A stretch of 36,015 bases of DNA. Origin: Alphaproteobacteria bacterium. GTDB lineage: Bacteria; Pseudomonadota; Alphaproteobacteria; GCA-2731375. The notes beneath the pieces are model-generated. The model was not told the DNA's origin and did not search any database. It saw only the letters and a list, made by a program, of their open reading frames with translations. Within the stretch, counting starts at the first letter, position 1; each line of letters begins with the position of its first letter. The stretch is taken from NCBI GenBank assembly GCA_030746635.1, contig JASLMH010000029.1:1-36015 (forward strand), written 5' to 3'. The position numbers and the translations under genes are program-made. Shown here piece by piece: positions 1 through 7,408 of this stretch.

Positions 1-229
1 TGCCGGCGGCGCGGATCACCACCTCGGCCTCGTCCCAGCCGCCGCCGACGCCGCCCCGGTCCTCCGGCACCAGCACCCGGGGCAGGCCGTTCTCCTCGAT
101 CGCCTGCCACAACGCCTCCGGCCAGGCGCCGGTCTCGGCCGTCTCCAGCACATCCTTGGTGACAAGGTCGCCCAGCAGCCGGTTGACCTGGTCGCCCAGG
201 ATCGTCCGCAGTTCGCTATCGCCACTCAT
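1..229 (-). CDS. Acyl-CoA dehydrogenase, N-terminal part (cut by window edge)
   Basis: The first 76 residues are visible, beginning MSGDSELRTILGDQVNRLL and running to a segment with PEDRGGVGGGWDEAEVV, a form typical of the N-terminal helical domain of acyl-CoA dehydrogenases (the LGVPEEYGGxG region). The ATG overlaps the TGA of the upstream acyl-CoA dehydrogenase gene in an ATGA arrangement, so the two are almost certainly co-transcribed and translationally coupled. Paired acyl-CoA dehydrogenase genes of this kind often encode the two subunits of an alpha2beta2 enzyme, known from steroid side-chain degradation; that is an inference here. The flavin-binding and catalytic parts lie outside the window. 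The family call rests on the short N-terminus and the neighbour. Confidence 0.75.
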   Translation of the reverse strand, partial: MSGDSELRTILGDQVNRLLGDLVTKDVLETAETGAWPEALWQAIEENGLPRVLVPEDRGGVGGGWDEAEVVIRAAG

Positions 230-1377
230 CGCAGACCCAACCCCCTGGCAATGATGCCGCGGACGATTTCGCGGGTGCCGCCGCGCACGGCGAACGCCGA
301 TGCGGCCAGGGTGGTATAGGCCAAGGTCTGCTCGAAATCGTCGCCGTTGTGCGGGCTTGGCTCCCGCTCCAGGGTCTGATGGGATATCAGCGGCACCGAC
401 TGTTCGAACAAGGTGCCCACCTCCTTGACGATGGCGCCGTCCAGGGCCGGGTCCTCGCCGGCCTCCAGCTTGGCCGCGACCGAGATGGACATGTTGCGCA
501 AGGTGACCAGATGCGCCACCAGCCGGCCCACCGCCCTGGCGCCGGCGGGCGTGGTGTCCTTGGCGACCTCGTTCAGCAATTCCAGCAGCATCTGGTAGGA
601 GGACAGATAGCGTTCCGGGCCCGAGCGTTCGAAGGCCAGTTCGGCCATCACCTGTGACCAGCCCTCGCCCTCGCTGCCGATCAGGTTTTCCTCCGGCACG
701 AAGGCGTCCTCGAAGACGCATTCGTTGAAATGCTCCTCGCCCGCCAAATTCCTGATCGGGCGGATGCTAATGCCCTCGGTGGCCTTCAGATCGATCAGCA
801 ATTGCGACAAGCCGTCATGCTTGCGTTCCGCCTCGGGATCGGTGCGGACAAGGGCGATCATGTAGTCGACCAGATGGGCGCCGCTGGTCCAGATCTTGCT
901 GCCGTTGATCAGCCAGCCGCCGTCCGTGCGGGTCGCCCGGGTGCGGATCGAGGCCAGGTCGGAGCCTGAATCCGGCTCGCTCATGCCGATGCAGAAAAAG
1001 ATCTCGCCCTTGACGATGCGCGGGATGATGCGCCGCTTCATCTCCTCGGTGCCGAATTTCAGGATCAGCGGCCCGCTCTGCCGATCCGTCATCCAATGCC
1101 CGCCCACCGGGGCGCCGGCCGCCAGCACCTCCTCCAGCATCACATAACGCTCGAAGGCGGTCTTGCCGTGGCCGCCATATTCCTTGGGGAAGGTCATGCC
1201 CAGGAAACCGGCCTGGCCCAACTTGGTGCTGAATTCGAGATCGATGCCAAGCCAGGAGCGCGACCGCATGGCGGCGGGATAATCGGCCAGGTTCTGTTCC
1301 AGGAAGGCCCGCACGTCGGCGCGAACCTGTTCCGCCTCGGGCGGCAGGTCGGCTGGTTCGAAACGGAAGGAATGCAT
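226..1377 (-). CDS. Acyl-CoA dehydrogenase family protein
   Basis: A 383-residue flavoprotein of the acyl-CoA dehydrogenase family, expected to oxidise an acyl-CoA to the 2-enoyl-CoA and pass electrons to ETF. The middle domain carries MSEPDSGSDLASIRTRA and GWLINGSKIWTSGAH, the FAD/substrate-binding signatures; the C-terminus ends GGTREIVRGIIARGLGLR. At the place where MCAD-type enzymes have the catalytic Glu (EGT), this protein has Gly (RGGT), as in many FadE-type paralogues whose base lies elsewhere. The start at MHSFRFEPADLP was chosen because it fits the family and has GAGGGCACCGG just upstream; a longer reading frame exists but lacks homologous sequence. It precedes a second dehydrogenase gene with a 4-bp overlap, so a heteromeric enzyme is possible. 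Substrate unknown. Confidence 0.93.
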   Translation of the reverse strand: MHSFRFEPADLPPEAEQVRADVRAFLEQNLADYPAAMRSRSWLGIDLEFSTKLGQAGFLGMTFPKEYGGHGKTAFERYVMLEEVLAAGAPVGGHWMTDRQSGPLILKFGTEEMKRRIIPRIVKGEIFFCIGMSEPDSGSDLASIRTRATRTDGGWLINGSKIWTSGAHLVDYMIALVRTDPEAERKHDGLSQLLIDLKATEGISIRPIRNLAGEEHFNECVFEDAFVPEENLIGSEGEGWSQVMAELAFERSGPERYLSSYQMLLELLNEVAKDTTPAGARAVGRLVAHLVTLRNMSISVAAKLEAGEDPALDGAIVKEVGTLFEQSVPLISHQTLEREPSPHNGDDFEQTLAYTTLAASAFAVRGGTREIVRGIIARGLGLR

Positions 1378-1457
1378 CCGGTGCCCTCGAATAAGTCTAC
1401 AATGACAGGCCAACCTAGCAGCCGGGGCGGTCGGCATCAAAGGCAGGGGAGAGTGGA

Positions 1458-2324
1458 ATGGCCGAGCAAAAGAGATCCATCGCGCAATGCCTCCGCGACG
1501 GCGAATTCGTCCTCGCCCCCGGGGTGTTCGACCTGGTCTCGGCGCGGGTGGCGGACCAGCAGGGCTTCAACGCCCTGTACATGACCGGCTACGGCGTCGC
1601 CGCCTCGTATCTCGGCCGGCCGGACGCCGGCTATGCCACCTATACCGACATGGTCGGGCGGGCGGCGCAGATCGTCGAGCGCACCGCGACGCCCCTGATC
1701 GCCGATGCCGACACCGGCTTCGGCGGCGCCCTCAACGTCCAGCACACCGTGCGCGGCTACGAGAAGGCCGGCGTGCAGGCGATCCAGATCGAGGATCAGG
1801 AATTCCCCAAGAAATGCGGCCATACCCTGGGCCGCACGGTGATCCCCCTGGACGACGCCGTGACCAAGATCCGGGTTGCCGCCGACGCCCGGGACAGCGC
1901 CGATTTCCTGATCATCGCCCGTACCGACAGCCGGACCTCCCTGGGCCTGGACGAGGCCCTGCGCCGGGGCGAGGCCTTCGCCGAGGCCGGCGCCGACGTG
2001 ATCTTCATCGAATCCCCGGAATCCGTCGAGGAGATGGAGGCCATCTGTAATAATTTCGACCAGCCGCTGTTCGCCAACATGGTGGAGGGGGGGCGCACGC
2101 CGATGCTCAGCGCCACCGAACTGCAGGATCTCGGCTTCGCCATCGCCATTTTCCCCGCCACCGGCTTTTTGGCCGCCGCCCGGGCGCTCAACGACGCCTA
2201 TGGCGCCCTGCTGGACGACGGCATCACCACCGCCGTCAAGGACCGGCTCTACCCCTTCGAGGCGATGAACGAGTTGATGGGTTTCGAGGAGGTCTGGGAA
2301 TTCGACAAGACCTACGGGGAATAG
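1458..2324 (+). CDS. Isocitrate lyase/PEP mutase family enzyme
   Basis: A 288-residue TIM-barrel protein of the isocitrate lyase/phosphoenolpyruvate mutase superfamily, which make or break C-C or P-C bonds next to a carboxylate. It shows the N-terminal APGVFDLVSARVADQQGF segment, the metal-site motif DADTGFGG, the IEDQ segment and the lyase loop KKCGH near residues 115-119, with IARTDSR after it. The KKCGH loop with its Cys favours a lyase (2-methylisocitrate lyase or oxaloacetate decarboxylase-like) over a phosphonomutase. Length matches the short bacterial members. The ATG follows GGGGAG by a good spacing. It is divergent from the acyl-CoA dehydrogenase pair, the two starts being 80 bp apart, so they may share a regulatory region. 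The exact substrate cannot be told from sequence. Confidence 0.9.
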   Translation: MAEQKRSIAQCLRDGEFVLAPGVFDLVSARVADQQGFNALYMTGYGVAASYLGRPDAGYATYTDMVGRAAQIVERTATPLIADADTGFGGALNVQHTVRGYEKAGVQAIQIEDQEFPKKCGHTLGRTVIPLDDAVTKIRVAADARDSADFLIIARTDSRTSLGLDEALRRGEAFAEAGADVIFIESPESVEEMEAICNNFDQPLFANMVEGGRTPMLSATELQDLGFAIAIFPATGFLAAARALNDAYGALLDDGITTAVKDRLYPFEAMNELMGFEEVWEFDKTYGE

Positions 2325-2403
2325 GGTCGGCGTTGGCCCACCGTGACACGATGACGTATCATGCTCATGCAACCGGATGATCAATGAACGGACGGAGGGC
2401 GAG

Positions 2404-3027
2404 ATGGCGGCGCGGGACTGGGACATCAGCGGCGAGTACATGGAAAGCTGCAATTGCGAGTATCTGTGTCCGTGCATCTACACCAACCCGCAGGAGGCCG
2501 CGACCTACGAGCATTGCTACGCCCTGATGGTCTACCGCATCGACCAGGGCAAATGCGGCGAGGTGGTGCTGGACGGCCTGAAATTCGCCTTCGTGATCCG
2601 TTCGGGCGCGGTGATGGCGGACGGCGACTGGGTGTTCGCCTGCGTCGTCGACGAAGCGGCGGACCCGGCCCAGCGGGAGGCCCTGGCCGCCATCGCCAGC
2701 GGCGAGGCCGGCGGCCGGCCGGCCCTGATCCGCGACAACCTGGTCAGCGACTTCCGCGGCGTCGAGTACAAGCCCATCAGCTTCGAGGCCGACGGCCTGG
2801 GCCGGGCCACCGAAATCCCCGACGTCTTCTCCTTCGCCATCGAGGGTGTGCCCTCGCGCAACGGCAACGGCGATCCCTTCTACATCGACAATACGGCGCA
2901 TCCCGCCAACACCCGGCTGGCCCTGGCCCGCTCGACGGAAACCCGGCTGACCGGCTTCGGCCTCGACCTGGAGATGGTCGGCCAGGCCAACAACGGCCAT
3001 TTCGCGCCCTTCGCCTGGAGAAATTGA
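2404..3027 (+). CDS. DUF1326 domain-containing protein
   Basis: A 207-residue soluble protein recognised as DUF1326 by its N-terminal WDISGEYMESCNCEYLCPC segment: a cluster of four cysteines in the pattern CxCxxxCxC that looks like a metal (possibly copper) site. The rest is beta-rich with a conserved YKPISFEADG segment. The ATG at 2404 was preferred over an in-frame ATG 27 bp upstream because GGAGGGCGAG sits directly before it and the family begins with the WxxxG(E/T)Y segment. It lies 13 bp ahead of a DUF2182 membrane protein; these two families commonly occur side by side, so they probably act together. No biochemical function is assigned here; metal handling is inference from the cysteines. 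Confidence 0.88.
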   Translation: MAARDWDISGEYMESCNCEYLCPCIYTNPQEAATYEHCYALMVYRIDQGKCGEVVLDGLKFAFVIRSGAVMADGDWVFACVVDEAADPAQREALAAIASGEAGGRPALIRDNLVSDFRGVEYKPISFEADGLGRATEIPDVFSFAIEGVPSRNGNGDPFYIDNTAHPANTRLALARSTETRLTGFGLDLEMVGQANNGHFAPFAWRN

Positions 3028-3040
3028 TCCAGGCTCCCGG

Positions 3041-3832
3041 ATGACCGAGGTCACGGCGGACCGCCCGCCGCCGCCCGGCCTGCGGCCGCGCGAACGCCTG
3101 ACCATCCTGGCGGCGCTGGCCGCCGTCACCGGTCTGTCCTGGCTCTATTTGTACCTGCTGGCGGCCGAGATGGCGGCGCCGGGCGCCATGGCCGGCCTGG
3201 CGCTGGCCGCCGAGCCGAAGCCGTGGACGGCGGCCGAGCTGGTACTGATGTTCGTGATGTGGTGGGTGATGATGGTCGGCATGATGGTGCCCAGCGCGGC
3301 GCCGATGATCCTGACCTTCGCCACCATCAACCGGCGCAAGCGGGAGCGCGGCCAGGACCATCTGCCGACCGCGGTGTTCACCGCCGGTTACCTGCTCGCC
3401 TGGGGCGCCTTCAGCCTGCTGGCGACCCTGATCCAATGGGGCCTGGCGACGGCGGCGCTGCTCTCACCGATGATGGAAACCACCTCGCCGATGCTGGGCG
3501 GCGGCCTGTTCATCGCCGCCGGCATCTACCAGCTCACGCCCCTGAAACATGCCTGCCTCAAGCACTGCCGCTCGCCCTTGGATTTCGTGCTCAACCACTG
3601 GCGCGAGGGCGCCCTCGGCGCCTTGCGGATGGGCGCCGGCCACGGCCTCTACTGCCTGGGCTGCTGCTGGTTCCTGATGGCTTTGTTGTTCGTCGGCGGG
3701 GTGATGAACCTGGTCTGGGTGGCGGCCATCGCCGCCTTCGTGTTCATCGAGAAATTGTTCGTGGGCGGCCGCTGGACGGCGAGTTTCGCCGGCGGCGCCA
3801 TGCTGGCCTTCGGGGCCTATCTGATCGTCTGA
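3041..3832 (+). CDS. DUF2182 integral membrane protein
   Basis: A 263-residue inner-membrane protein with about six to seven hydrophobic segments. It carries the DUF2182 hallmarks: a Met-rich helix (VMWWVMMVGMMVPSAAPM), the loop YQLTPLKHACLKHCRSP with two Cys and His residues, and GLYCLGCCWFLMALLFVGGVMNL. The methionine, cysteine and histidine positions are consistent with binding a soft metal such as copper, but that is inference. It follows the DUF1326 gene by 13 bp and is surely in the same operon. Its 3' end overlaps the convergent DUF1194 gene by 16 bp. Confidence 0.88.
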   Translation: MTEVTADRPPPPGLRPRERLTILAALAAVTGLSWLYLYLLAAEMAAPGAMAGLALAAEPKPWTAAELVLMFVMWWVMMVGMMVPSAAPMILTFATINRRKRERGQDHLPTAVFTAGYLLAWGAFSLLATLIQWGLATAALLSPMMETTSPMLGGGLFIAAGIYQLTPLKHACLKHCRSPLDFVLNHWREGALGALRMGAGHGLYCLGCCWFLMALLFVGGVMNLVWVAAIAAFVFIEKLFVGGRWTASFAGGAMLAFGAYLIV

Positions 3833-4569
3833 CGCGCGATGTCCGCATTGACCACGGTCCGCGCCGGCCCGGGCTGGCCGCCGGCGATCTCCAGCACCAG
3901 CTTGCGGCGCACCGCCTCGGCGAAGCGATCATCGCCGTCGGCGGTGACCACGAAGGCGCCGGGACCGCCGATGATCAGTTCGGCATAGGCCGCCTCCAGG
4001 TCGTAACTCACCGGCCGGCCGCTGCAATCCCGGCACAGGATGGCCAGGCCGTTGATGACGATATCGTCGGCGATCGCCATGGCCCGGGCCTGTTCGATCG
4101 GCACGCCGCCCCAGCTCCAGGCGCTGTCGCCGGAGAAGTCGATCACCCGCCGATCGCCGGCGATGTCGTTGGCCTCGATCAGCGCGTGGGCCGCGACGAT
4201 GGCGTTGCCGATGGCATTGGGGCCATGGGCCAGGCGCGGCCGCGCCATCAGCTTGGCGGCGAATTTGGCGGCGCTGGCCGGGCCGTCGACGATCTGCCAG
4301 GGCACCACCACTTCCTGGGAGGTTTCATCGCCCCATTCGACATAGGTCACGGCGATCCGCTGGCGGTAGCCGCCGGTTATCGCCTTCAAGACCTGGGGGT
4401 GGGTGATGGCCGCGGCGTAGCCCTGGCGCTGCAAGCGGATTTCTACGTCGTCGATCGACCGCGAGGCGTCGGCCAGCAGCACCAGCTCCAGATCGACCCG
4501 CCGATCGGCGGCCCAGGCCACGGCGATCAGTCCAAGGAACAGCGTCAAAACCGCGATGATCCGGCGCAC
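3817..4569 (-). CDS. DUF1194 domain-containing secreted protein (vWFA-like)
   Basis: A 250-residue exported protein with a von Willebrand factor A-like fold. From the chosen GTG start it begins VRRIIAVLTLFLGLIAVAWA, a standard Sec signal peptide, followed by DLELVLLADASRSID, which contains the metal-dependent adhesion motif DxSxS (D34, S36, S38). Further family segments include YVEWGD and RVIDFSGDS. The GTG at 4569 was chosen because GGGGG lies just upstream and it starts the signal peptide cleanly; an in-frame TTG 60 bp upstream would add a poor N-terminus. It is convergent with, and overlaps by 16 bp, the DUF2182 gene, and is divergent from the flavoprotein gene at 4731. The role is unknown; a periplasmic ligand-binding job is only a guess. 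Confidence 0.85.
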   Translation of the reverse strand: MRRIIAVLTLFLGLIAVAWAADRRVDLELVLLADASRSIDDVEIRLQRQGYAAAITHPQVLKAITGGYRQRIAVTYVEWGDETSQEVVVPWQIVDGPASAAKFAAKLMARPRLAHGPNAIGNAIVAAHALIEANDIAGDRRVIDFSGDSAWSWGGVPIEQARAMAIADDIVINGLAILCRDCSGRPVSYDLEAAYAELIIGGPGAFVVTADGDDRFAEAVRRKLVLEIAGGQPGPARTVVNADIARQTIR

Positions 4570-4730
4570 GAAATCCCCCAAACGGGCCAGCGAAGGGGTG
4601 ATTGAAGCAACTTCGGCGGCGTGGGACAAGCCGCGCCGGTTTGACGCTATTGCCGGTCCGGGTGTTATCCTACGCGCCGCCGATCGCCCAACAACGGCGT
4701 CGGCGCGTCTGTGACGAGGAGGAAGCGGGC

Positions 4731-6119
4731 ATGATGACGGGCGAGCAATACCGGGCGTCCCTGGACGACGGCCGGGCCACCTTTTTCGAGGGCGAACGGG
4801 TCGACGACCTGCCGGGGCATCCGGTGCTGGGGCAGGCGGTCAACGTGGTCGCCAACTGCTACGACCGCTTCTATTCGGCCGAGCCCGAGGCGCGCAGCCC
4901 GCTGATGGGCATTCCCCGGTCCGCCGATGACCTGAAGGCCCGCATCCCGCTGCTGCATCAGGCGGACATGCTGGCCCATACCACCTACAGCTCGATCATG
5001 ACCCTGATCACGGCGGCCGGCCGGATGCCGGACCAGCCGGTCTATAACGAACGCATCATGGCCTATGTGGAGGACATGCAGCGCAGTGATATCCGTATCC
5101 TCCAGTGCATCACCGACGCCAAGGGCGACCGCAGCCTGCCGCCGGGCAAACAGCCCGATCCCGACGCCTACACCCACGTGGTCGAGCGGCGCGAGGACGG
5201 CGTGGTCATTCGCGGCGCCAAACTGCACATCACCGGCGCCTCGCTGGGGCATGAATTGCTGACCATCCCGACCAAGGCCATGAAGCCCGGCGAGGACGAC
5301 TACGCCATCGCCTGTTGCGTGCCGGTCAATGCGCCGGGGGTGAAAATCGTCAATGCTTCCTATGCGCCGCGGCACGAAGATGTGCGCCATTTCCCGATTT
5401 CCGCCAACAAGCACTGCCCAGAGGGCTTCGTGATTTTCGACGACGTGTTCGTGCCGAACGAGCGCATCTTCCTGGATGGAGAGATCAAGTACGCCGCCAA
5501 CTTCGCCCATTCCCTGGGCCTTTGGGAGCGTCTGGGCAGCCTGTCCCAACTCGCCGATGACGCCGACATCCTGGTCGGCTTCGCGCAGTTGATCTCCGAG
5601 GCCAATGGCCTGGCACGGGTGGCCCATGTGCGGGAGAAGATCTCGGACCTGATCATTTACGCCACCTTGATCCGGGCCTCGCTGGAAGCCGCCATTCACA
5701 ATTGCGATTTCGGCCCCGACGGCGCCGCCTTTCCGAACGAATTGTATATCAATGCCGGCAAGTACCACGGTGCCGCCAACTACAGCGCGATGGTCCGGCA
5801 TCTGCACGATGTTTCCGGCGGTGGCATCGTCACGACCCCAACCATGGCCGATCTGGAAAACAACGAGGTCGGCGCCCTGGTGCGCAAATACATGGCGGGT
5901 GGCGCCGGCGTGGCCGGCGAATACCGGATGAAGCTGTTCCATGCCATTCGCGACATCACCGCCGATTCCTATGGCGGCTGGCGCTTCGTCACCTATTTGC
6001 AGGCCGGCGGTGGTCTCTACGCCCAGCGCATCGTGACCCGGCGCCACTACGACTTAGAGGGGGCCAAGGCCGCTGCCCTGCATTCCGCGCATATGGAAGC
6101 CGAACCCGCTGCTGAATGA
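4731..6119 (+). CDS. HpaB/4-hydroxybutyryl-CoA dehydratase-superfamily flavoprotein lacking Fe-S ligands
   Basis: A 462-residue protein of the 4-hydroxyphenylacetate 3-hydroxylase family, an acyl-CoA dehydrogenase-like fold. It starts MMTGEQYRASLDDGR and carries TDAKGDRSLPPGKQPDPD and VVERREDGVVIRGAKLHITG, very close to 4-hydroxybutyryl-CoA dehydratase (AbfD). AbfD holds a [4Fe-4S] cluster with three Cys and one His; aligned from memory, the matching positions here are Ala and Tyr (after PLLHQ) and Trp and Ser (in SLGLWERLGSLSQ), so the cluster is probably absent. A flavin monooxygenase or a redox-neutral flavoenzyme is more likely. No HpaC-like flavin reductase is nearby. The start has GAGGAGG eight bases upstream. 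It overlaps or abuts a ketosynthase gene, and a CoA ligase follows. Substrate unknown. Confidence 0.85.
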   Translation: MMTGEQYRASLDDGRATFFEGERVDDLPGHPVLGQAVNVVANCYDRFYSAEPEARSPLMGIPRSADDLKARIPLLHQADMLAHTTYSSIMTLITAAGRMPDQPVYNERIMAYVEDMQRSDIRILQCITDAKGDRSLPPGKQPDPDAYTHVVERREDGVVIRGAKLHITGASLGHELLTIPTKAMKPGEDDYAIACCVPVNAPGVKIVNASYAPRHEDVRHFPISANKHCPEGFVIFDDVFVPNERIFLDGEIKYAANFAHSLGLWERLGSLSQLADDADILVGFAQLISEANGLARVAHVREKISDLIIYATLIRASLEAAIHNCDFGPDGAAFPNELYINAGKYHGAANYSAMVRHLHDVSGGGIVTTPTMADLENNEVGALVRKYMAGGAGVAGEYRMKLFHAIRDITADSYGGWRFVTYLQAGGGLYAQRIVTRRHYDLEGAKAAALHSAHMEAEPAAE

Positions 6120-6130
6120 GGAAAGCCCGC

Positions 6131-7381
6131 ATGGTTGAGATCGCCATTACCGGGAACGGCATCGTCTCCGCCCTGGGCAATGATTGCGGCCGCTTCCATG
6201 ACGGCATGATCGCCGGCACGGTGGCGATCAAGGCGGCGCCCTGGGCCGCCACCCTTGAGGGCCGGGATGCCTGGAACGCCACTGTCATGGACTTCGATCC
6301 GGCCGATTGGATGGACCAACGGGTGGAGGAGGGTACCGATCTGTTCGCCCAATTCGGTCTGGCGGCGGCGGCCCAGGCGGTGCGCCAGTCCGGCATCGAG
6401 GAATTCGATCCCCTGCGCACGGCGGTGGTCAACGGCACCTCGATTGGCGGCGTGCGGGCGGTGATGAAGGCGCAATACGAACTGGACATCCATGGGCGGG
6501 AGGCGATCCCGCGCAAGACGGAGATCCAGATCTGGCCCAACATGGCGGCGTCCCAGATCGCCATGCGCTACGATCTGCACGGCCCCTTGCTGACGGTGAC
6601 CACGGCCTGCGCCTCGTCGCTGGATTCCATCGGCACGGCGGCCCGGCTGATCGAGCGGGGCGAGGCCGACGTCGCCATCGCCGGCGCCACCGAGGGCGGC
6701 ATCAGCCTGGCCGGCGGCGGCACCGACGGCGATTTCGTGCCGATGCTGTTCCACGCCGGCGATCTCTACGGCATGGTGGCGCCGGCCAGCGATCCCAACC
6801 GGGCGATGCTGCCGTTCGACGTCAAGCGCAGCGGCATCGTCACTGGCGAAGGCGCGGCCATGCTGATCCTGGAACGGGCCGATCACGCCCGGGCCCGTGG
6901 TGCCAAAATTCTCGGCTATCTGCGCGGCTACGGCTCCCTGGCCGACGGCTTCCACCCCTCCTCGCCGGAGCCCACGGGGCAGTGGGAGGCGCGGGCCATG
7001 GAACTGGCCCTGGCCGATGCCGATATGGCGGCAAGCGAGGTCGATGCCCTGATCGCCCACGCCACCGGTACGCCCAAGGGTGACACGGCGGAGATCCGCG
7101 CCATCAACACCATCCATGGCGGGCGCGGCCTGCCGGTTTCCTCGATCAAGGGGCATATCGGCCATACCGGTTCGTCCTCCGGCGCCATGGCCATGATCAC
7201 CGGCCTGGCCGGCATGGCCGACGGCCGTTTGACCCATATCGCCAATACCGACGAACCGGACCCCGAGGCCGATTTCGATATCGTTCACGGCCGCGCCCGC
7301 GAGCTCGACTACCAAACCCTGCAGATCAACGCCTTCGGCTTCGGCGGCCAGAACGCCTCGGTCGTCCTGACCCGAAACTGA
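6131..7381 (+). CDS. Beta-ketoacyl-ACP synthase (FabF/KAS-II-like)
   Basis: A 416-residue condensing enzyme of the thiolase fold that joins an acyl group to a malonyl-carrier unit. It has the N-terminal AITGNGIVSALG, the nucleophile motif TTACASSLDSIG with Cys160, the first histidine in AHATGTPKGDTAE, and the second in SIKGHIGHTGSSSGA: a complete Cys-His-His triad, so it should be active rather than a chain-length factor. The ATG at 6131 was chosen because GAGGAAAG lies just upstream; an ATG at 6116 overlapping the preceding stop is an alternative that adds five residues. No acyl carrier protein or malonyltransferase is in the cluster, so it must borrow a carrier or act outside a standard pathway. 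It sits between the HpaB-like flavoprotein and an acyl-CoA ligase. Confidence 0.92.
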   Translation: MVEIAITGNGIVSALGNDCGRFHDGMIAGTVAIKAAPWAATLEGRDAWNATVMDFDPADWMDQRVEEGTDLFAQFGLAAAAQAVRQSGIEEFDPLRTAVVNGTSIGGVRAVMKAQYELDIHGREAIPRKTEIQIWPNMAASQIAMRYDLHGPLLTVTTACASSLDSIGTAARLIERGEADVAIAGATEGGISLAGGGTDGDFVPMLFHAGDLYGMVAPASDPNRAMLPFDVKRSGIVTGEGAAMLILERADHARARGAKILGYLRGYGSLADGFHPSSPEPTGQWEARAMELALADADMAASEVDALIAHATGTPKGDTAEIRAINTIHGGRGLPVSSIKGHIGHTGSSSGAMAMITGLAGMADGRLTHIANTDEPDPEADFDIVHGRARELDYQTLQINAFGFGGQNASVVLTRN

Positions 7382-7408
7382 TCGGGCCTGGGGCGGGGAG
7401 ACGGGCGG

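Noticed and set aside
4731-6119. Naming the flavoprotein 4-hydroxybutyryl-CoA dehydratase
   Set aside because: The four iron-sulfur ligands needed for that reaction appear to be missing.
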